Assembly: GCA_938016515.1 (NCBI GenBank)
Contig: CALILP010000015.1
Location: 1 to 34,260 of the forward strand
DNA from: an uncultured Paracoccaceae bacterium
GTDB lineage: Bacteria; Pseudomonadota; Alphaproteobacteria; Rhodobacterales; Rhodobacteraceae
Reading direction: 5' to 3'
Length of the DNA stretch: 34,260 bases
The notes below the pieces were generated by a model. The model made no database searches. It was not told where the DNA came from and was given only the letters and a program-made list of their open reading frames with translations. Every line of letters begins with the position of its first letter. The stretch's first letter is position 1. Position numbers and translations under genes: made by a program. Shown here piece by piece: positions 23,134 through 30,657 of this stretch.

Positions 23134-24042
23134 TCAGAAGTTGAAATTGAGTTGCAATGATCCTGTGATCTGCCCCTCTGACTGGTTCGCAAATTCTGGC
23201 GAGAGATAGGTCAGACCATAGAAAATACCGGTATTGTCCTGCCCGTGCCACCGCGCCCCCACCCGCAGCCGACCACGCGTGTCATTGCGTGCGCCCTGCC
23301 CGGTGTCAGGCAAAAAGATACTGTCCGCGACGAAGGCAAGATCACCGCCGATCACAAACGAAACCCCAGACCAATCGGCCCGCTTTGTGCCCTGATAAAG
23401 ATGACCTGTGGTGACATCACGGATCATCAGATCGCTTTGCGCGCCCCCACCAAAGAAGACATCAGCCCCGATCCGAAACAGGTCTTCTGGCCCGACCTGC
23501 GCTTCTGCAAAGGGGCGCATCGTGATGGCGTCGGAGACCTGCACAATCTCTGCGGTTTCCGCGCTGATGCCGAAGTAGATGCCATCGCCAAGCTGGCTGT
23601 CCGTGAACCGCGCCTGACGCATGTCCAGCAATTCATGCACGCGTCGTTGAAAGCCGGAAACCTGCGTTTGTGGGCCGGTCACGGTCACATCCATCCCAAT
23701 CCGAGATTGGGTCGTGCCCACCCCGTAGTGGCTGTGGACCCCAAACGAGATCGTTCCGGCATAGGGACGGTCACCCGGCGCATCACCCTGCCCGTCAGAG
23801 GCCATGACGGACGATCGCAGCCGGTATTCAGTAACAACCCCAAATTCATGCGGCGCACCCGTCCAGACAGCTGGGCTGCGCAGATGGCTGATCACATACG
23901 ACCCACTTTGCCAACGATCCCGGCCATCCCCAAAGTAATCATTGGTGAACAACCGCCCTGTCCCGATATGCGTCGGGCTTTCCGCTGCCGCGGGCAAGGC
24001 AGCAGCCATCAAGAAACAGAGCAAGGCAGCACAGATACGCAT
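23134..24042 (-). CDS. lpxR: Lipid A 3'-O-deacylase, LpxR (DUF2219) family
   Basis: A 302-residue outer-membrane protein. Signal peptide of about 20 residues (RICAALLCFLMAAALPAAA), then beta-barrel-type sequence ending in ...SLQLNFNF with terminal Phe as outer-membrane barrels do. LpxR features: FTNDYFGDGRDRWQSGS (Asn-Asp of the active site), DRPYAG and FGVHSHYG with a conserved His. LpxR removes the 3' acyloxyacyl chain of lipid A, changing membrane charge and immune recognition. ATG 24042 is preferred to TTG 24048. It stands alone, 112 bp from the Hint gene. Confidence 0.85.
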   Translation of the reverse strand: MRICAALLCFLMAAALPAAAESPTHIGTGRLFTNDYFGDGRDRWQSGSYVISHLRSPAVWTGAPHEFGVVTEYRLRSSVMASDGQGDAPGDRPYAGTISFGVHSHYGVGTTQSRIGMDVTVTGPQTQVSGFQRRVHELLDMRQARFTDSQLGDGIYFGISAETAEIVQVSDAITMRPFAEAQVGPEDLFRIGADVFFGGGAQSDLMIRDVTTGHLYQGTKRADWSGVSFVIGGDLAFVADSIFLPDTGQGARNDTRGRLRVGARWHGQDNTGIFYGLTYLSPEFANQSEGQITGSLQLNFNF

Positions 24043-24162
24043 CAGCAAGTCCCATCAAGATCGCCGTGCCAAACCGCATACCACCCATAAGATGGTACCG
24101 GTTGGCCCACGGCACACTTGAAGGATCGCAGACAGACGCGAATTCTTCGTTAACGGCCCTGT

Positions 24163-25200
24163 TTACGCCGCTGACGAAATCCGCGGCACCAGCGCCTTGA
24201 CCAGCTGGCGCATGTCCAACTGCCCAATCGCAACACCATCGTCGACCACACGGTAGCAGATGTCTGTGCGCCCTTCGGACTTGGCAATCAGGCTTTCAAG
24301 GTTGTCGTTCGGATCGACGTCCCCTGCAAAGGTCGTGCTTTCGTCCAAGGGCTCCATCACCGACCGAACGCGCAGCACGCGGGCCCGGTTAATGTCGCTG
24401 ACAAAATCCTCGATGTAGGGATCAGCAGGGTTCAGCAGAATGCCCTGCGGCTCCCCTTGCTGGACCACAGCACCGTCCTTGAGGATCACAAGATGATCAG
24501 CCAGTTTCAATGCCTCATCAAGGTCGTGCGTGATGAACACGATGGTCTTCTTCAGCTCGACCTGCAGCTCCAACAGCAAGTTTTGCATGTCGGTCCGGAT
24601 CAGCGGATCGAGGGCAGAGAACGCCTCGTCCATCAGCATGATGTCGGAATTCGAGGTCAGCGCACGGGCGATGCCCACACGCTGCTGCATGCCACCCGAC
24701 AGCTCGGACGGATATCGGTTCTCGTAGCCTTCCAGACCCACGCGTGCCAGCCACTTGGTGGCCTCTGCTTCGCGCTCGCCCACTGGCACCTCTTGCACTT
24801 CGAGGCCCATCGCCGCGTTCTGCAACACGGTGCGGTGCGGCAGCAGCGCGAACTTTTGAAACACCATCGACATGCGCTTTTGGCGCATGACACGCAGATC
24901 GGCTTGGTTCAGCTTCATGACGTCTTCGCCATCCACCAGGATTTCCCCGGCGGTGGGTTCGATCAGACGGTTGAGGTGGCGGATCAGGGTGGATTTGCCA
25001 GACCCGGACAGGCCCATCACCACGGTGATCTCACCGGCCTGCATGTCCACATCAATGGCTTGCAGACCCAGCACATGTTTGTGCTTTTCCAGCAGTTCCG
25101 GTTTGCCCATACCCTTGGACACGTATTCCATCATGGCCTTATCGCGCGGGCCAAAGATCTTATAGAGCCCGCGCAGGCTGACTTTTGGTGTAGTGCTCAT
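24163..25200 (-). CDS. proV: Betaine/proline-type ABC importer ATPase (ProV-like)
   Basis: A 345-residue ATPase. It has the ProV/OpuAA lead (LYKIFGP...KHKHVLGLQAIDVDMQAG), Walker A GLSGSGKST, signature LSGGMQQRVGIARAL, Walker B IMLMDEAFSALD and the H-loop FITHDLDEAL. The ending DICYRVVDDGVAIGQLDMRQ is the remnant of one CBS-like regulatory module, which in this family senses ionic strength. It is last of the proX-proW-proV transcript, 11 bp after proW. Drives uptake of a quaternary-ammonium osmolyte; glycine betaine, choline and related compounds cannot be told apart. Confidence 0.92.
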   Translation of the reverse strand: MSTTPKVSLRGLYKIFGPRDKAMMEYVSKGMGKPELLEKHKHVLGLQAIDVDMQAGEITVVMGLSGSGKSTLIRHLNRLIEPTAGEILVDGEDVMKLNQADLRVMRQKRMSMVFQKFALLPHRTVLQNAAMGLEVQEVPVGEREAEATKWLARVGLEGYENRYPSELSGGMQQRVGIARALTSNSDIMLMDEAFSALDPLIRTDMQNLLLELQVELKKTIVFITHDLDEALKLADHLVILKDGAVVQQGEPQGILLNPADPYIEDFVSDINRARVLRVRSVMEPLDESTTFAGDVDPNDNLESLIAKSEGRTDICYRVVDDGVAIGQLDMRQLVKALVPRISSAA

Positions 25201-25211
25201 TTAATCAGCCT

Positions 25212-26246
25212 TTAGTGAGATGTTGCTTTGCTGGCTTTGTCCACGCGGGACAAGGCAGCCTTAGAGACGCGGTCAAGGATCACAGCAAGCAGCACAATGC
25301 CGATACCCGCGACGATCCCCACACCCAGTTCCAGGTTCCTGATGCCACGCAATACGTTCACGCCCAAACCGGGTGCAGACACAAGCGAGGCAATCACAAC
25401 CATCGCCAGCGACATCATGATCGTCTGGTTCACACCGGCCATGATATTGGGCAAGGCCAAGGGCAATTCGACCTTGCGCAGCCGCTGTTGGCTATCCATG
25501 CCAAAGGCGTTTGCAGCTTCGATCACGTCCTTATCCACAAGGCGAATGCCAAGGTCTGTCAGACGGATCACAGGAACAATCGCGTAAAGGATGATCGCAA
25601 TCCCATAGAGCTTGGATTCCGTCACCGAGAAGAGGAAGATCAGTGGGATCAGATAAACAAAGGTCGGCAGCGTCTGAAGCAAATCCAATATGGGCACGAC
25701 CGACCTTTGCAATCGGTTCGACTTCGACATCGCGATCCCGATGGGCACGCCCAAGGCCACCGATATCGAGGTACAGACAAAGATGATCGACAGGGTTTGC
25801 ATCGCCACATCGTAGTGATCAACAAAGCCCATCAGCATGATGGAGAAGGCGACAAAGATCGTGACGCCGATGGAGCGGGACGCCCAATAGGCAATGGCAA
25901 CCAGAATGGGGACCATGATAAACCACGGTGTCGCGCTAAACAGCCACAAGGCCCCGTCCAGCAACCAGCTCAGCGGCTGGGTGATCGGGTCCAACACCTG
26001 CTTCAATGCAGGCTTCGCGGCAAGGAAACCTTCTTCGATGCCCTTCGTCACATCGCGTGACTGAATGACGCTCGAACAGCTTTCGTTAAGATTATCCAGT
26101 GAGGGGAACGGAAAGAACTGACCCTTCGCCGCTTCGCCTGTGTTTTGTGATAAAAGGTCTGCCATCGACATCGGCGCGGCAGACGAATTGCCCTCGCACC
26201 AATCGCTGAGACCAAACATGCGGAAAAGCCCGTCGTAAAAGGCCAT
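25212..26246 (-). CDS. proW: Betaine/proline-type ABC importer permease (ProW-like)
   Basis: A 344-residue permease with a long N-terminal region of about 100 residues before the core, as in E. coli ProW, then spans such as WFIMVPILVAIAYWAS and GVTIFVAFSIMLMGFVD. The domain signature for docking on the ATPase is near 'FGMDSQQRLRKVELPLALPN'. Two spans near the end (MMSLAMVVIASLVSAPGLGV; GIVAGIGIVLLAVIL) complete the OpuAB-like core. It lies between proX (66 bp, with a hairpin) and proV (11 bp). Confidence 0.92.
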   Translation of the reverse strand: MAFYDGLFRMFGLSDWCEGNSSAAPMSMADLLSQNTGEAAKGQFFPFPSLDNLNESCSSVIQSRDVTKGIEEGFLAAKPALKQVLDPITQPLSWLLDGALWLFSATPWFIMVPILVAIAYWASRSIGVTIFVAFSIMLMGFVDHYDVAMQTLSIIFVCTSISVALGVPIGIAMSKSNRLQRSVVPILDLLQTLPTFVYLIPLIFLFSVTESKLYGIAIILYAIVPVIRLTDLGIRLVDKDVIEAANAFGMDSQQRLRKVELPLALPNIMAGVNQTIMMSLAMVVIASLVSAPGLGVNVLRGIRNLELGVGIVAGIGIVLLAVILDRVSKAALSRVDKASKATSH

Positions 26247-26273
26247 TGTGTTTCACTCCCCTGAAACGAGAAA

Positions 26274-26299
26274 CCTCCCCGACCTTGCGGGCGGGGAGG
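26274..26299 (-). terminator. Intercistronic hairpin between proX and proW
   Basis: CCTCCCCG (26274-26281) pairs perfectly with CGGGGAGG (26292-26299) around a 10-base loop, 14 bp after the proX stop. Read on the minus strand TTTCTCGTTTC follows, a weak T-tract, so partial termination or 3' protection of proX mRNA is expected. Confidence 0.6.
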
Positions 26300-26312
26300 C
26301 TTTTATTATTGA

Positions 26313-27284
26313 TTACTGAAGGATGGCTGCAAGCTTGGCAGAAGCATCTTCGCTCAACCAACCGGCCCAAGTGTCCTTGTAGGTTGTCAGGAAGTACACC
26401 GCAGCCTCATCGTAGGACGCGTTGTTGTCCAGACGCCATGCCAGCACGTCGCCCATTTCGGCGTTCGTGAAGGACACTTTTGACATCAGATCAGCAACCG
26501 CAGGCTCGCGATCGATGAACGCAGCAGACGCAGCTGTCACAACTTTCGCAGCAGGATAGGCAGAGAATGTTGGGGAAGCACAGTCAACATCACCGTTACA
26601 GGTGTGCGCCTCGGCATCATATTCACCAACCTGAACCGCAACCATCGGGTACTTGCCCAAGACGGCTGTTGGTGCCCAGTAGTAGCCGAACCACGGCGCC
26701 TGCTCGTCATAAGCCGCAGCGATGGATGTCTGCAGTGTCTCGCCGGAACCGTGCTGGAACCGCTCAAGACCGCTGGCCTCTGCGTCCAGTGCTTTCAGGT
26801 TGTTGTTGTTGATGATGTCGCAGGCCCAGCCTGACGGACAATCGTGGAACTTGCCGCCAACCAGCTCTGGGTTGGCCATGATGCCTTCCCATGTTGTCAG
26901 CTCTGGGTTGCTCTCTGCCAGATACGCAGGGATCCACCATGCTTCGACACCGCCGTCGGACAGGACATTGCCCAGCTCGACCAGTTTGCCTTCTTCGCGC
27001 AGCGGCTCGTAAGATGGGGTCGAGTTCGCCCAGACTTCGGTCAGGATGTCAGGCTCGCCAGTTTCGGCCAAAGATGTCAGCGCAGGCACCGTGGATGACG
27101 GCACAACCTGTACGTCGCAGCCATAGCCCTGCTCCATCAAGAACTTGGACACAGCGGTCACAACGGCAGAGGACGCCCAGTCCATTTCCGTGATCGACAC
27201 GGCACCGCAGTCTTCAGCGTATGCCGCAGTCCCGCCAAAAGAGGCCGCCATCAATGCGGCCGCACTTACCAATTTCAATTTCAT
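26313..27284 (-). CDS. proX: Betaine/proline-type ABC binding protein (ProX-like)
   Basis: A 323-residue periplasmic protein with a signal peptide ending AAYA at about residue 23 and an OpuAC-type binding domain. Trp residues spread along the chain (MDWASSA, VWANST, AWWIPAYL, WFGYYWAP) can form the aromatic cage that holds a trimethylammonium group. Four or more cysteines (CGA, GCDV, DCPSGWAC, CNGDVDC) may make disulfides. GGGAG precedes the ATG. First gene of the transcript. Substrate could be glycine betaine, choline or a relative; the match to ProX rather than ChoX is by overall pattern only. Confidence 0.9.
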   Translation of the reverse strand: MKLKLVSAAALMAASFGGTAAYAEDCGAVSITEMDWASSAVVTAVSKFLMEQGYGCDVQVVPSSTVPALTSLAETGEPDILTEVWANSTPSYEPLREEGKLVELGNVLSDGGVEAWWIPAYLAESNPELTTWEGIMANPELVGGKFHDCPSGWACDIINNNNLKALDAEASGLERFQHGSGETLQTSIAAAYDEQAPWFGYYWAPTAVLGKYPMVAVQVGEYDAEAHTCNGDVDCASPTFSAYPAAKVVTAASAAFIDREPAVADLMSKVSFTNAEMGDVLAWRLDNNASYDEAAVYFLTTYKDTWAGWLSEDASAKLAAILQ

Positions 27285-27652
27285 TATTTTCTCCCGTTGG
27301 TGGTGGCACGTCCCAATCGGGACTTCACAACATCGGCCACCGCGATTTCATCTTAAACAGCCCGTGTTGCAGGTGGACTGCCGTTTTAAGGCGCAAGACA
27401 CAGCCCAGAGCGTTGGGCACCTATCGTCGCTGGCCATAAGCTGCGCCATATCTTGCCGACAATCAATTAAAGAAGAGGTTTTGCGACGAAAAGGTACACC
27501 AAACGACACCCGAGCGACTTGAAGCGACGCAGCTTCGCGCTAAATCGGCGCGGCTAAATGATTCGCACTCTTGATACTGACAGTCTCATGACGCCGCCTA
27601 TACACGCCCAAGGCGACTGTCACTCAGGACAATCCCTTTATGGCAGACTTCA
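27285..27652. other. Gap upstream of proX, no gene seen
   Basis: Contains the proX leader and presumably its promoter. A small hairpin GTCCC-AATC-GGGAC (27310-27323) lies 26 bp upstream of the proX start. Otherwise no ORF with a ribosome site, no repeat of the other families and no terminator was recognised, although the GST gene (minus) also ends at 27653. Confidence 0.5.
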
Positions 27653-28279
27653 TCAGGGGAGCGGAACCGGCCCCACGTCCTTGGGCTGCGCATATCCCCG
27701 CTGGAACGCAGGACGAACAGCCAACGCCAGATACCAGCGCTTCACCTCGGGGAAATCATTCAGATCGACCTTGTGGTAATCAAACCGCGACGCCCACGGC
27801 CAAATCGCAAAATCGGCGATGCTGAGGTCCGCCGCCACAAAGTCGCGTCCCTTCAAATGCGTGTTCAGCACGCCATACAACCGCAGCGTCTCTTTATGAT
27901 AGCGCTCCTCGGCATAGGCCAACTTGCCCGGATTATAGTGCAAGAAGTGGTGGGCCTGACCGACCATCGGCCCAAAGCCCCCCATCTGCCACATCAGCCA
28001 TTGCATGACATCCCAGTGGTCTTGGGTGCCTATTTGGGGGAGGAATTTGCCGGTCTTGTGGGCGAGATAAAGCAAGATAGCCCCACTCTCAAAGATGCTC
28101 TGATCCCCATCGACAATGGCGGGTATCTTGTTGTTAGGGCTGATCTTCAGGAACTCCGGGCCAAACTGATCATCCTGAGTAATGTCGATGGCAATCGCCT
28201 CATACGGCAGGCCCATCTCTTCGAGGGCAATAGACACCTTACGCCCATTCGGCGTGGTCCATGAATAAAGCTTGATCAT
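27653..28279 (-). CDS. Glutathione S-transferase, Nu class (YfcG-like)
   Basis: A 208-residue two-domain GST. The N-terminal thioredoxin-like domain starts YSWTTPNGRKVSIALEE, then QFGPEFLKISPNNKIPAIVD (cis-Pro) and FESGAILLYLA (Glu-Ser for glutathione binding). The helical domain has WLMWQMGGFGPMVGQAHHF, a string shared with E. coli YfcG, plus SIADFAIWPW, the N-capping motif. Nu-class GSTs use Thr/Asn at TPNG rather than Tyr or Cys and show disulfide reductase activity with glutathione. Single gene on the minus strand between REP-like repeats and the proX gap. Confidence 0.9.
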   Translation of the reverse strand: MIKLYSWTTPNGRKVSIALEEMGLPYEAIAIDITQDDQFGPEFLKISPNNKIPAIVDGDQSIFESGAILLYLAHKTGKFLPQIGTQDHWDVMQWLMWQMGGFGPMVGQAHHFLHYNPGKLAYAEERYHKETLRLYGVLNTHLKGRDFVAADLSIADFAIWPWASRFDYHKVDLNDFPEVKRWYLALAVRPAFQRGYAQPKDVGPVPLP

Positions 28280-28303
28280 CTGGCACTGTCCCCTGCGTTA
28301 TTC

Positions 28304-28327
28304 CGTAGGGCGGGGCTTCGACCCGCC
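28304..28327 (+). repeat. REP-like hairpin repeat
   Basis: CGTAG head then GGCGGG (28309-28314), a 7-base loop, CCCGCC (28322-28327). Just upstream of the GST start (28279), in the GST-malK gap. The 9-bp string ATTCCGTAG recurs 80 bp further at the next repeat. Confidence 0.6.
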
Positions 28328-28385
28328 GCGCGGTCAGTCTAAGCAGCACACCCCCAAAGGAAAGGGCGCCCCCCCACACAATTCC

Positions 28386-28437
28386 GTAGGTCGGGGTCAC
28401 CTGGACTCTGAAAGCGCCAGAATAACCCGCGACCTAC
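28386..28437. repeat. REP-like inverted pair overlapping the malK stop
   Basis: GTAGGTCG (28386-28393) and CGACCTAC (28430-28437) are perfect inverted arms; the inner GGGT (28394-28397) and ACCC (28425-28428) extend them with one bulge. CTA at 28434-28436 is the TAG stop of malK, so the GTAG head of the right arm supplies the stop. It may also mark the 3' end of the malK transcript. Confidence 0.65.
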
Positions 28438-29489
28438 ACAGCAATCCTCTGTCCCGTCTCCACATCAAAGTAGCTTAATGCGTCCGGGGCCACTGCCAAA
28501 GCAATCGTCTCAACGGAATCCTCATCCATCCTTCCTGCCAACCGCGCCGTCACCTGCGCTTCACCCATCGCAAAACTGACGTAGCTATCAGCGCCAGTGT
28601 TCTCGATCAGCGTCGGGATCACATCAAACCCCGGCCCTCCTTGCGCCAACCGCAAATCCTCCGGTCTGATCCCCAAGGTCACACGCGCAGGCAAACCGTC
28701 TGTGGGAACAGCCAAATGCACGTCACCCACCTGCAACCCATCGCTTCGCACCTCGGCCGCAGTCAGGTTCATTGGCGGCGACCCCATGAAATCAGCCACA
28801 AAAGCATTTGCAGGCGTGTCGTAAATCTCTTGCGGTGTGCCGATCTGCTGCACATAGCCGTCCTTCAACACGACAATCCGGGTCGCCAAGGTCATCGCCT
28901 CAATCTGGTCATGGGTCACATAAACAATGCTAGCACCGGTCGTTTTATGCAGCCGCTTGATCTCTGCGCGCATCTCCACGCGCAGCTTGGCATCCAAATT
29001 CGACAGCGGTTCATCAAACAGGAACAACTTCGGATCACGGACCAAAGCCCGGCCCATCGCCACCCGTTGCCGTTGACCACCAGACAGCTGAGACGGCAAG
29101 CGGTCCAGCAAGTGATCGATCTGCAGAAGCGTCGCCACCTCTTTGATCTTCGCTGCCATCTGATCCTTCGGCACCTTCCGGATCTTCATCCCAAAGCCGA
29201 TGTTTTCGCCAACAGACATCGTCGGGTACAAGGCATACGACTGAAACACCATCGCGATATCGCGGTCTTTGGGTGGCTCTTGGGTCACCACACGGCCACC
29301 GATCTTCAGCTCTCCGGCAGTGATCTCTTCCAGCCCGGCAATACAGTTCAGCAAGGTCGATTTTCCACAACCACTTGGCCCAACAAGAACCAGAAACTCA
29401 CCCTCTTCCATCGCAATATCAATATCATGCAGTACCTGAACCTCGCCATACGACTTCTTCAGGTTCTGCGTCTCCAGCGCTTTTGTCAT
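28434..29489 (-). CDS. malK: Maltose/maltodextrin ABC importer ATPase (MalK-like)
   Basis: A 351-residue CUT1-family ATPase. Walker A GPSGCGKST (37-45), Q-loop VFQSYALYPTMSVGENI, signature LSGGQRQRVAMGRAL, Walker B LFLFDEPLSNLD, then YVTHDQIEAMTLA and a C-terminal TOBE/OB region of about 110 residues. Start is ATG 29489, overlapping the LacI TGA (ATGA) with GGAGG 9 bases upstream; GTG 29495 sits too close to that site. It would pair with malE and malF, transcribed the other way. MalK-type ATPases can serve more than one sugar importer. Confidence 0.9.
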   Translation of the reverse strand: MTKALETQNLKKSYGEVQVLHDIDIAMEEGEFLVLVGPSGCGKSTLLNCIAGLEEITAGELKIGGRVVTQEPPKDRDIAMVFQSYALYPTMSVGENIGFGMKIRKVPKDQMAAKIKEVATLLQIDHLLDRLPSQLSGGQRQRVAMGRALVRDPKLFLFDEPLSNLDAKLRVEMRAEIKRLHKTTGASIVYVTHDQIEAMTLATRIVVLKDGYVQQIGTPQEIYDTPANAFVADFMGSPPMNLTAAEVRSDGLQVGDVHLAVPTDGLPARVTLGIRPEDLRLAQGGPGFDVIPTLIENTGADSYVSFAMGEAQVTARLAGRMDEDSVETIALAVAPDALSYFDVETGQRIAV

Positions 29490-30517
29490 GTCCACGTTCC
29501 TCCCTTCGGCGCAGGCCCCGTCGAGCCGCGCACAATCAAATCCGCCTTCACCGTGACCTGCAGGTCCACGGCGGGCGTTCCGTTCAAATGATCCATCAAC
29601 ATATTGGCCAAGGGCACACAGGCGTCGCGCAAAGGCGCGCGCGTCACCGTCAGTGCCGGATCAAAATTCACCGCACGGGTCAGCGGCATCGCGTCGTCAT
29701 GGGCGATGACCGAGACGTCCTCAGGCACCCGCAATCCCTTGTCACGGATCGCGCGGATCACCCCGTCGGCAATCGGGGTCGAGGCGCAGATAAAGGCGCT
29801 TGGCGCATCGGCCTGCGCCAGCAGTTCCAACGCGGCCAGATACCCTTCGCTATCGAACTTCGTTTCCGTCTTTACCAGATCGCTCGCCAGCCCATGCCGC
29901 CCCATCGCTTTCAGGAACCCTTCAAGCCGTTCGTGCGCATAGTGATGATGCAACTTCCCGTTGACCAGCGCGATCCGGCGATGATTAAGGTGTGCAAGCA
30001 TATCAACGGCATCTGCGGTAACCGCCTGGTTATCAATCGTATAAAACGGATAGTCCGGATCATCGCGATCCGCACCATGCAAGACAAAAGGGATCTTCTG
30101 TTTTTGCAGGAACGCGACGCGCGGATCATCGACAATCGGCTCGTTCAGAATGAACCCATCGAGGATATTCTTCTCCAGCATTCGCCGATACGGCCCCACC
30201 GGATCATCGCCCTGATCAACCGCCAAAACCAAATCCGTATCGCGCGCAGCCAATCCGGCGGTCAGCCCGGTCAGCACCTCAAAGAACGTCTGGTCGGCAC
30301 TCATATCCGGCCGGATCTTCACAATCAGACCAACCATGCCCGACCGGCCGGTGACAAGCCGCTGCGCCACACGGTTCGGGCGATAGCCCAATCTGTCCGC
30401 CGCTTCCTGCACCTTGTCGCGGGTCTTCTGGTTCACCTCAGGAAAGCCATTCAGGGCACGACTGACCGTGGCCACCGACAGGCCCAATTCCGCGCTGATA
30501 TCCTTCAAGGTCGCCAC
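29486..30517 (-). CDS. LacI-family regulator of the maltose locus
   Basis: A 343-residue regulator. N-terminal HTH TLKDISAELGLSVATVSRAL with the hinge helix VAQRLVTG, then a periplasmic-binding-protein-like sugar domain (GLIVKIRPDMSADQTFFEVL; AFICASTPIADGVIRAIRDKG). It starts with GTG 30517, preceded by GGAAA. An operator-like site (30525-30540) covers its ribosome site, and a second (30593-30609) lies toward the glucosidase gene, so repression of both arms and of itself is likely, relieved by a gluco-oligosaccharide. malK begins in its stop codon. Resembles AglR/MalR-type regulators. Confidence 0.92.
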   Translation of the reverse strand: MATLKDISAELGLSVATVSRALNGFPEVNQKTRDKVQEAADRLGYRPNRVAQRLVTGRSGMVGLIVKIRPDMSADQTFFEVLTGLTAGLAARDTDLVLAVDQGDDPVGPYRRMLEKNILDGFILNEPIVDDPRVAFLQKQKIPFVLHGADRDDPDYPFYTIDNQAVTADAVDMLAHLNHRRIALVNGKLHHHYAHERLEGFLKAMGRHGLASDLVKTETKFDSEGYLAALELLAQADAPSAFICASTPIADGVIRAIRDKGLRVPEDVSVIAHDDAMPLTRAVNFDPALTVTRAPLRDACVPLANMLMDHLNGTPAVDLQVTVKADLIVRGSTGPAPKGGTWT

Positions 30518-30524
30518 AATAGAT

Positions 30525-30609
30525 TTCCAAATCGTTTCAATACAGATATACTCCTACCCCAATTCGCATCATTTTTAAACATAAAATTCAGATTTAAAAC
30601 GTTTTGAAA
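30525..30609. promoter_or_regulatory. Divergent promoter with two LacI-type operators
   Basis: TTTAAAACGTTTTGAAA (30593-30609) is centred on CG and symmetric save one position, the classical LacI-family form. TTCCAAATCGTTTCAA (30525-30540) shares the CGTTT(T/C)(A/G)AA half but is less symmetric. They are 68 bp apart, which would allow looping, and lie between the two divergent starts (30517 and 30658). AT-rich sequence between them should hold both promoters. Confidence 0.6.
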
Positions 30610-30657
30610 TTTTCGGAGGCTTTGGTAGTGTCCCCTCGAATCAGGGAGGATTCCAAA

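Noticed and set aside
24457-25215. Long plus-strand frame opposite proV
   Set aside because: Antisense shadow, His/Gln-rich, no homology; proV has all ABC motifs.
29375-30607. 410-codon plus-strand frame opposite the LacI and malK genes
   Set aside because: Translation is dominated by Arg, His, Gln and Ile as expected for an antisense shadow; no ribosome site.
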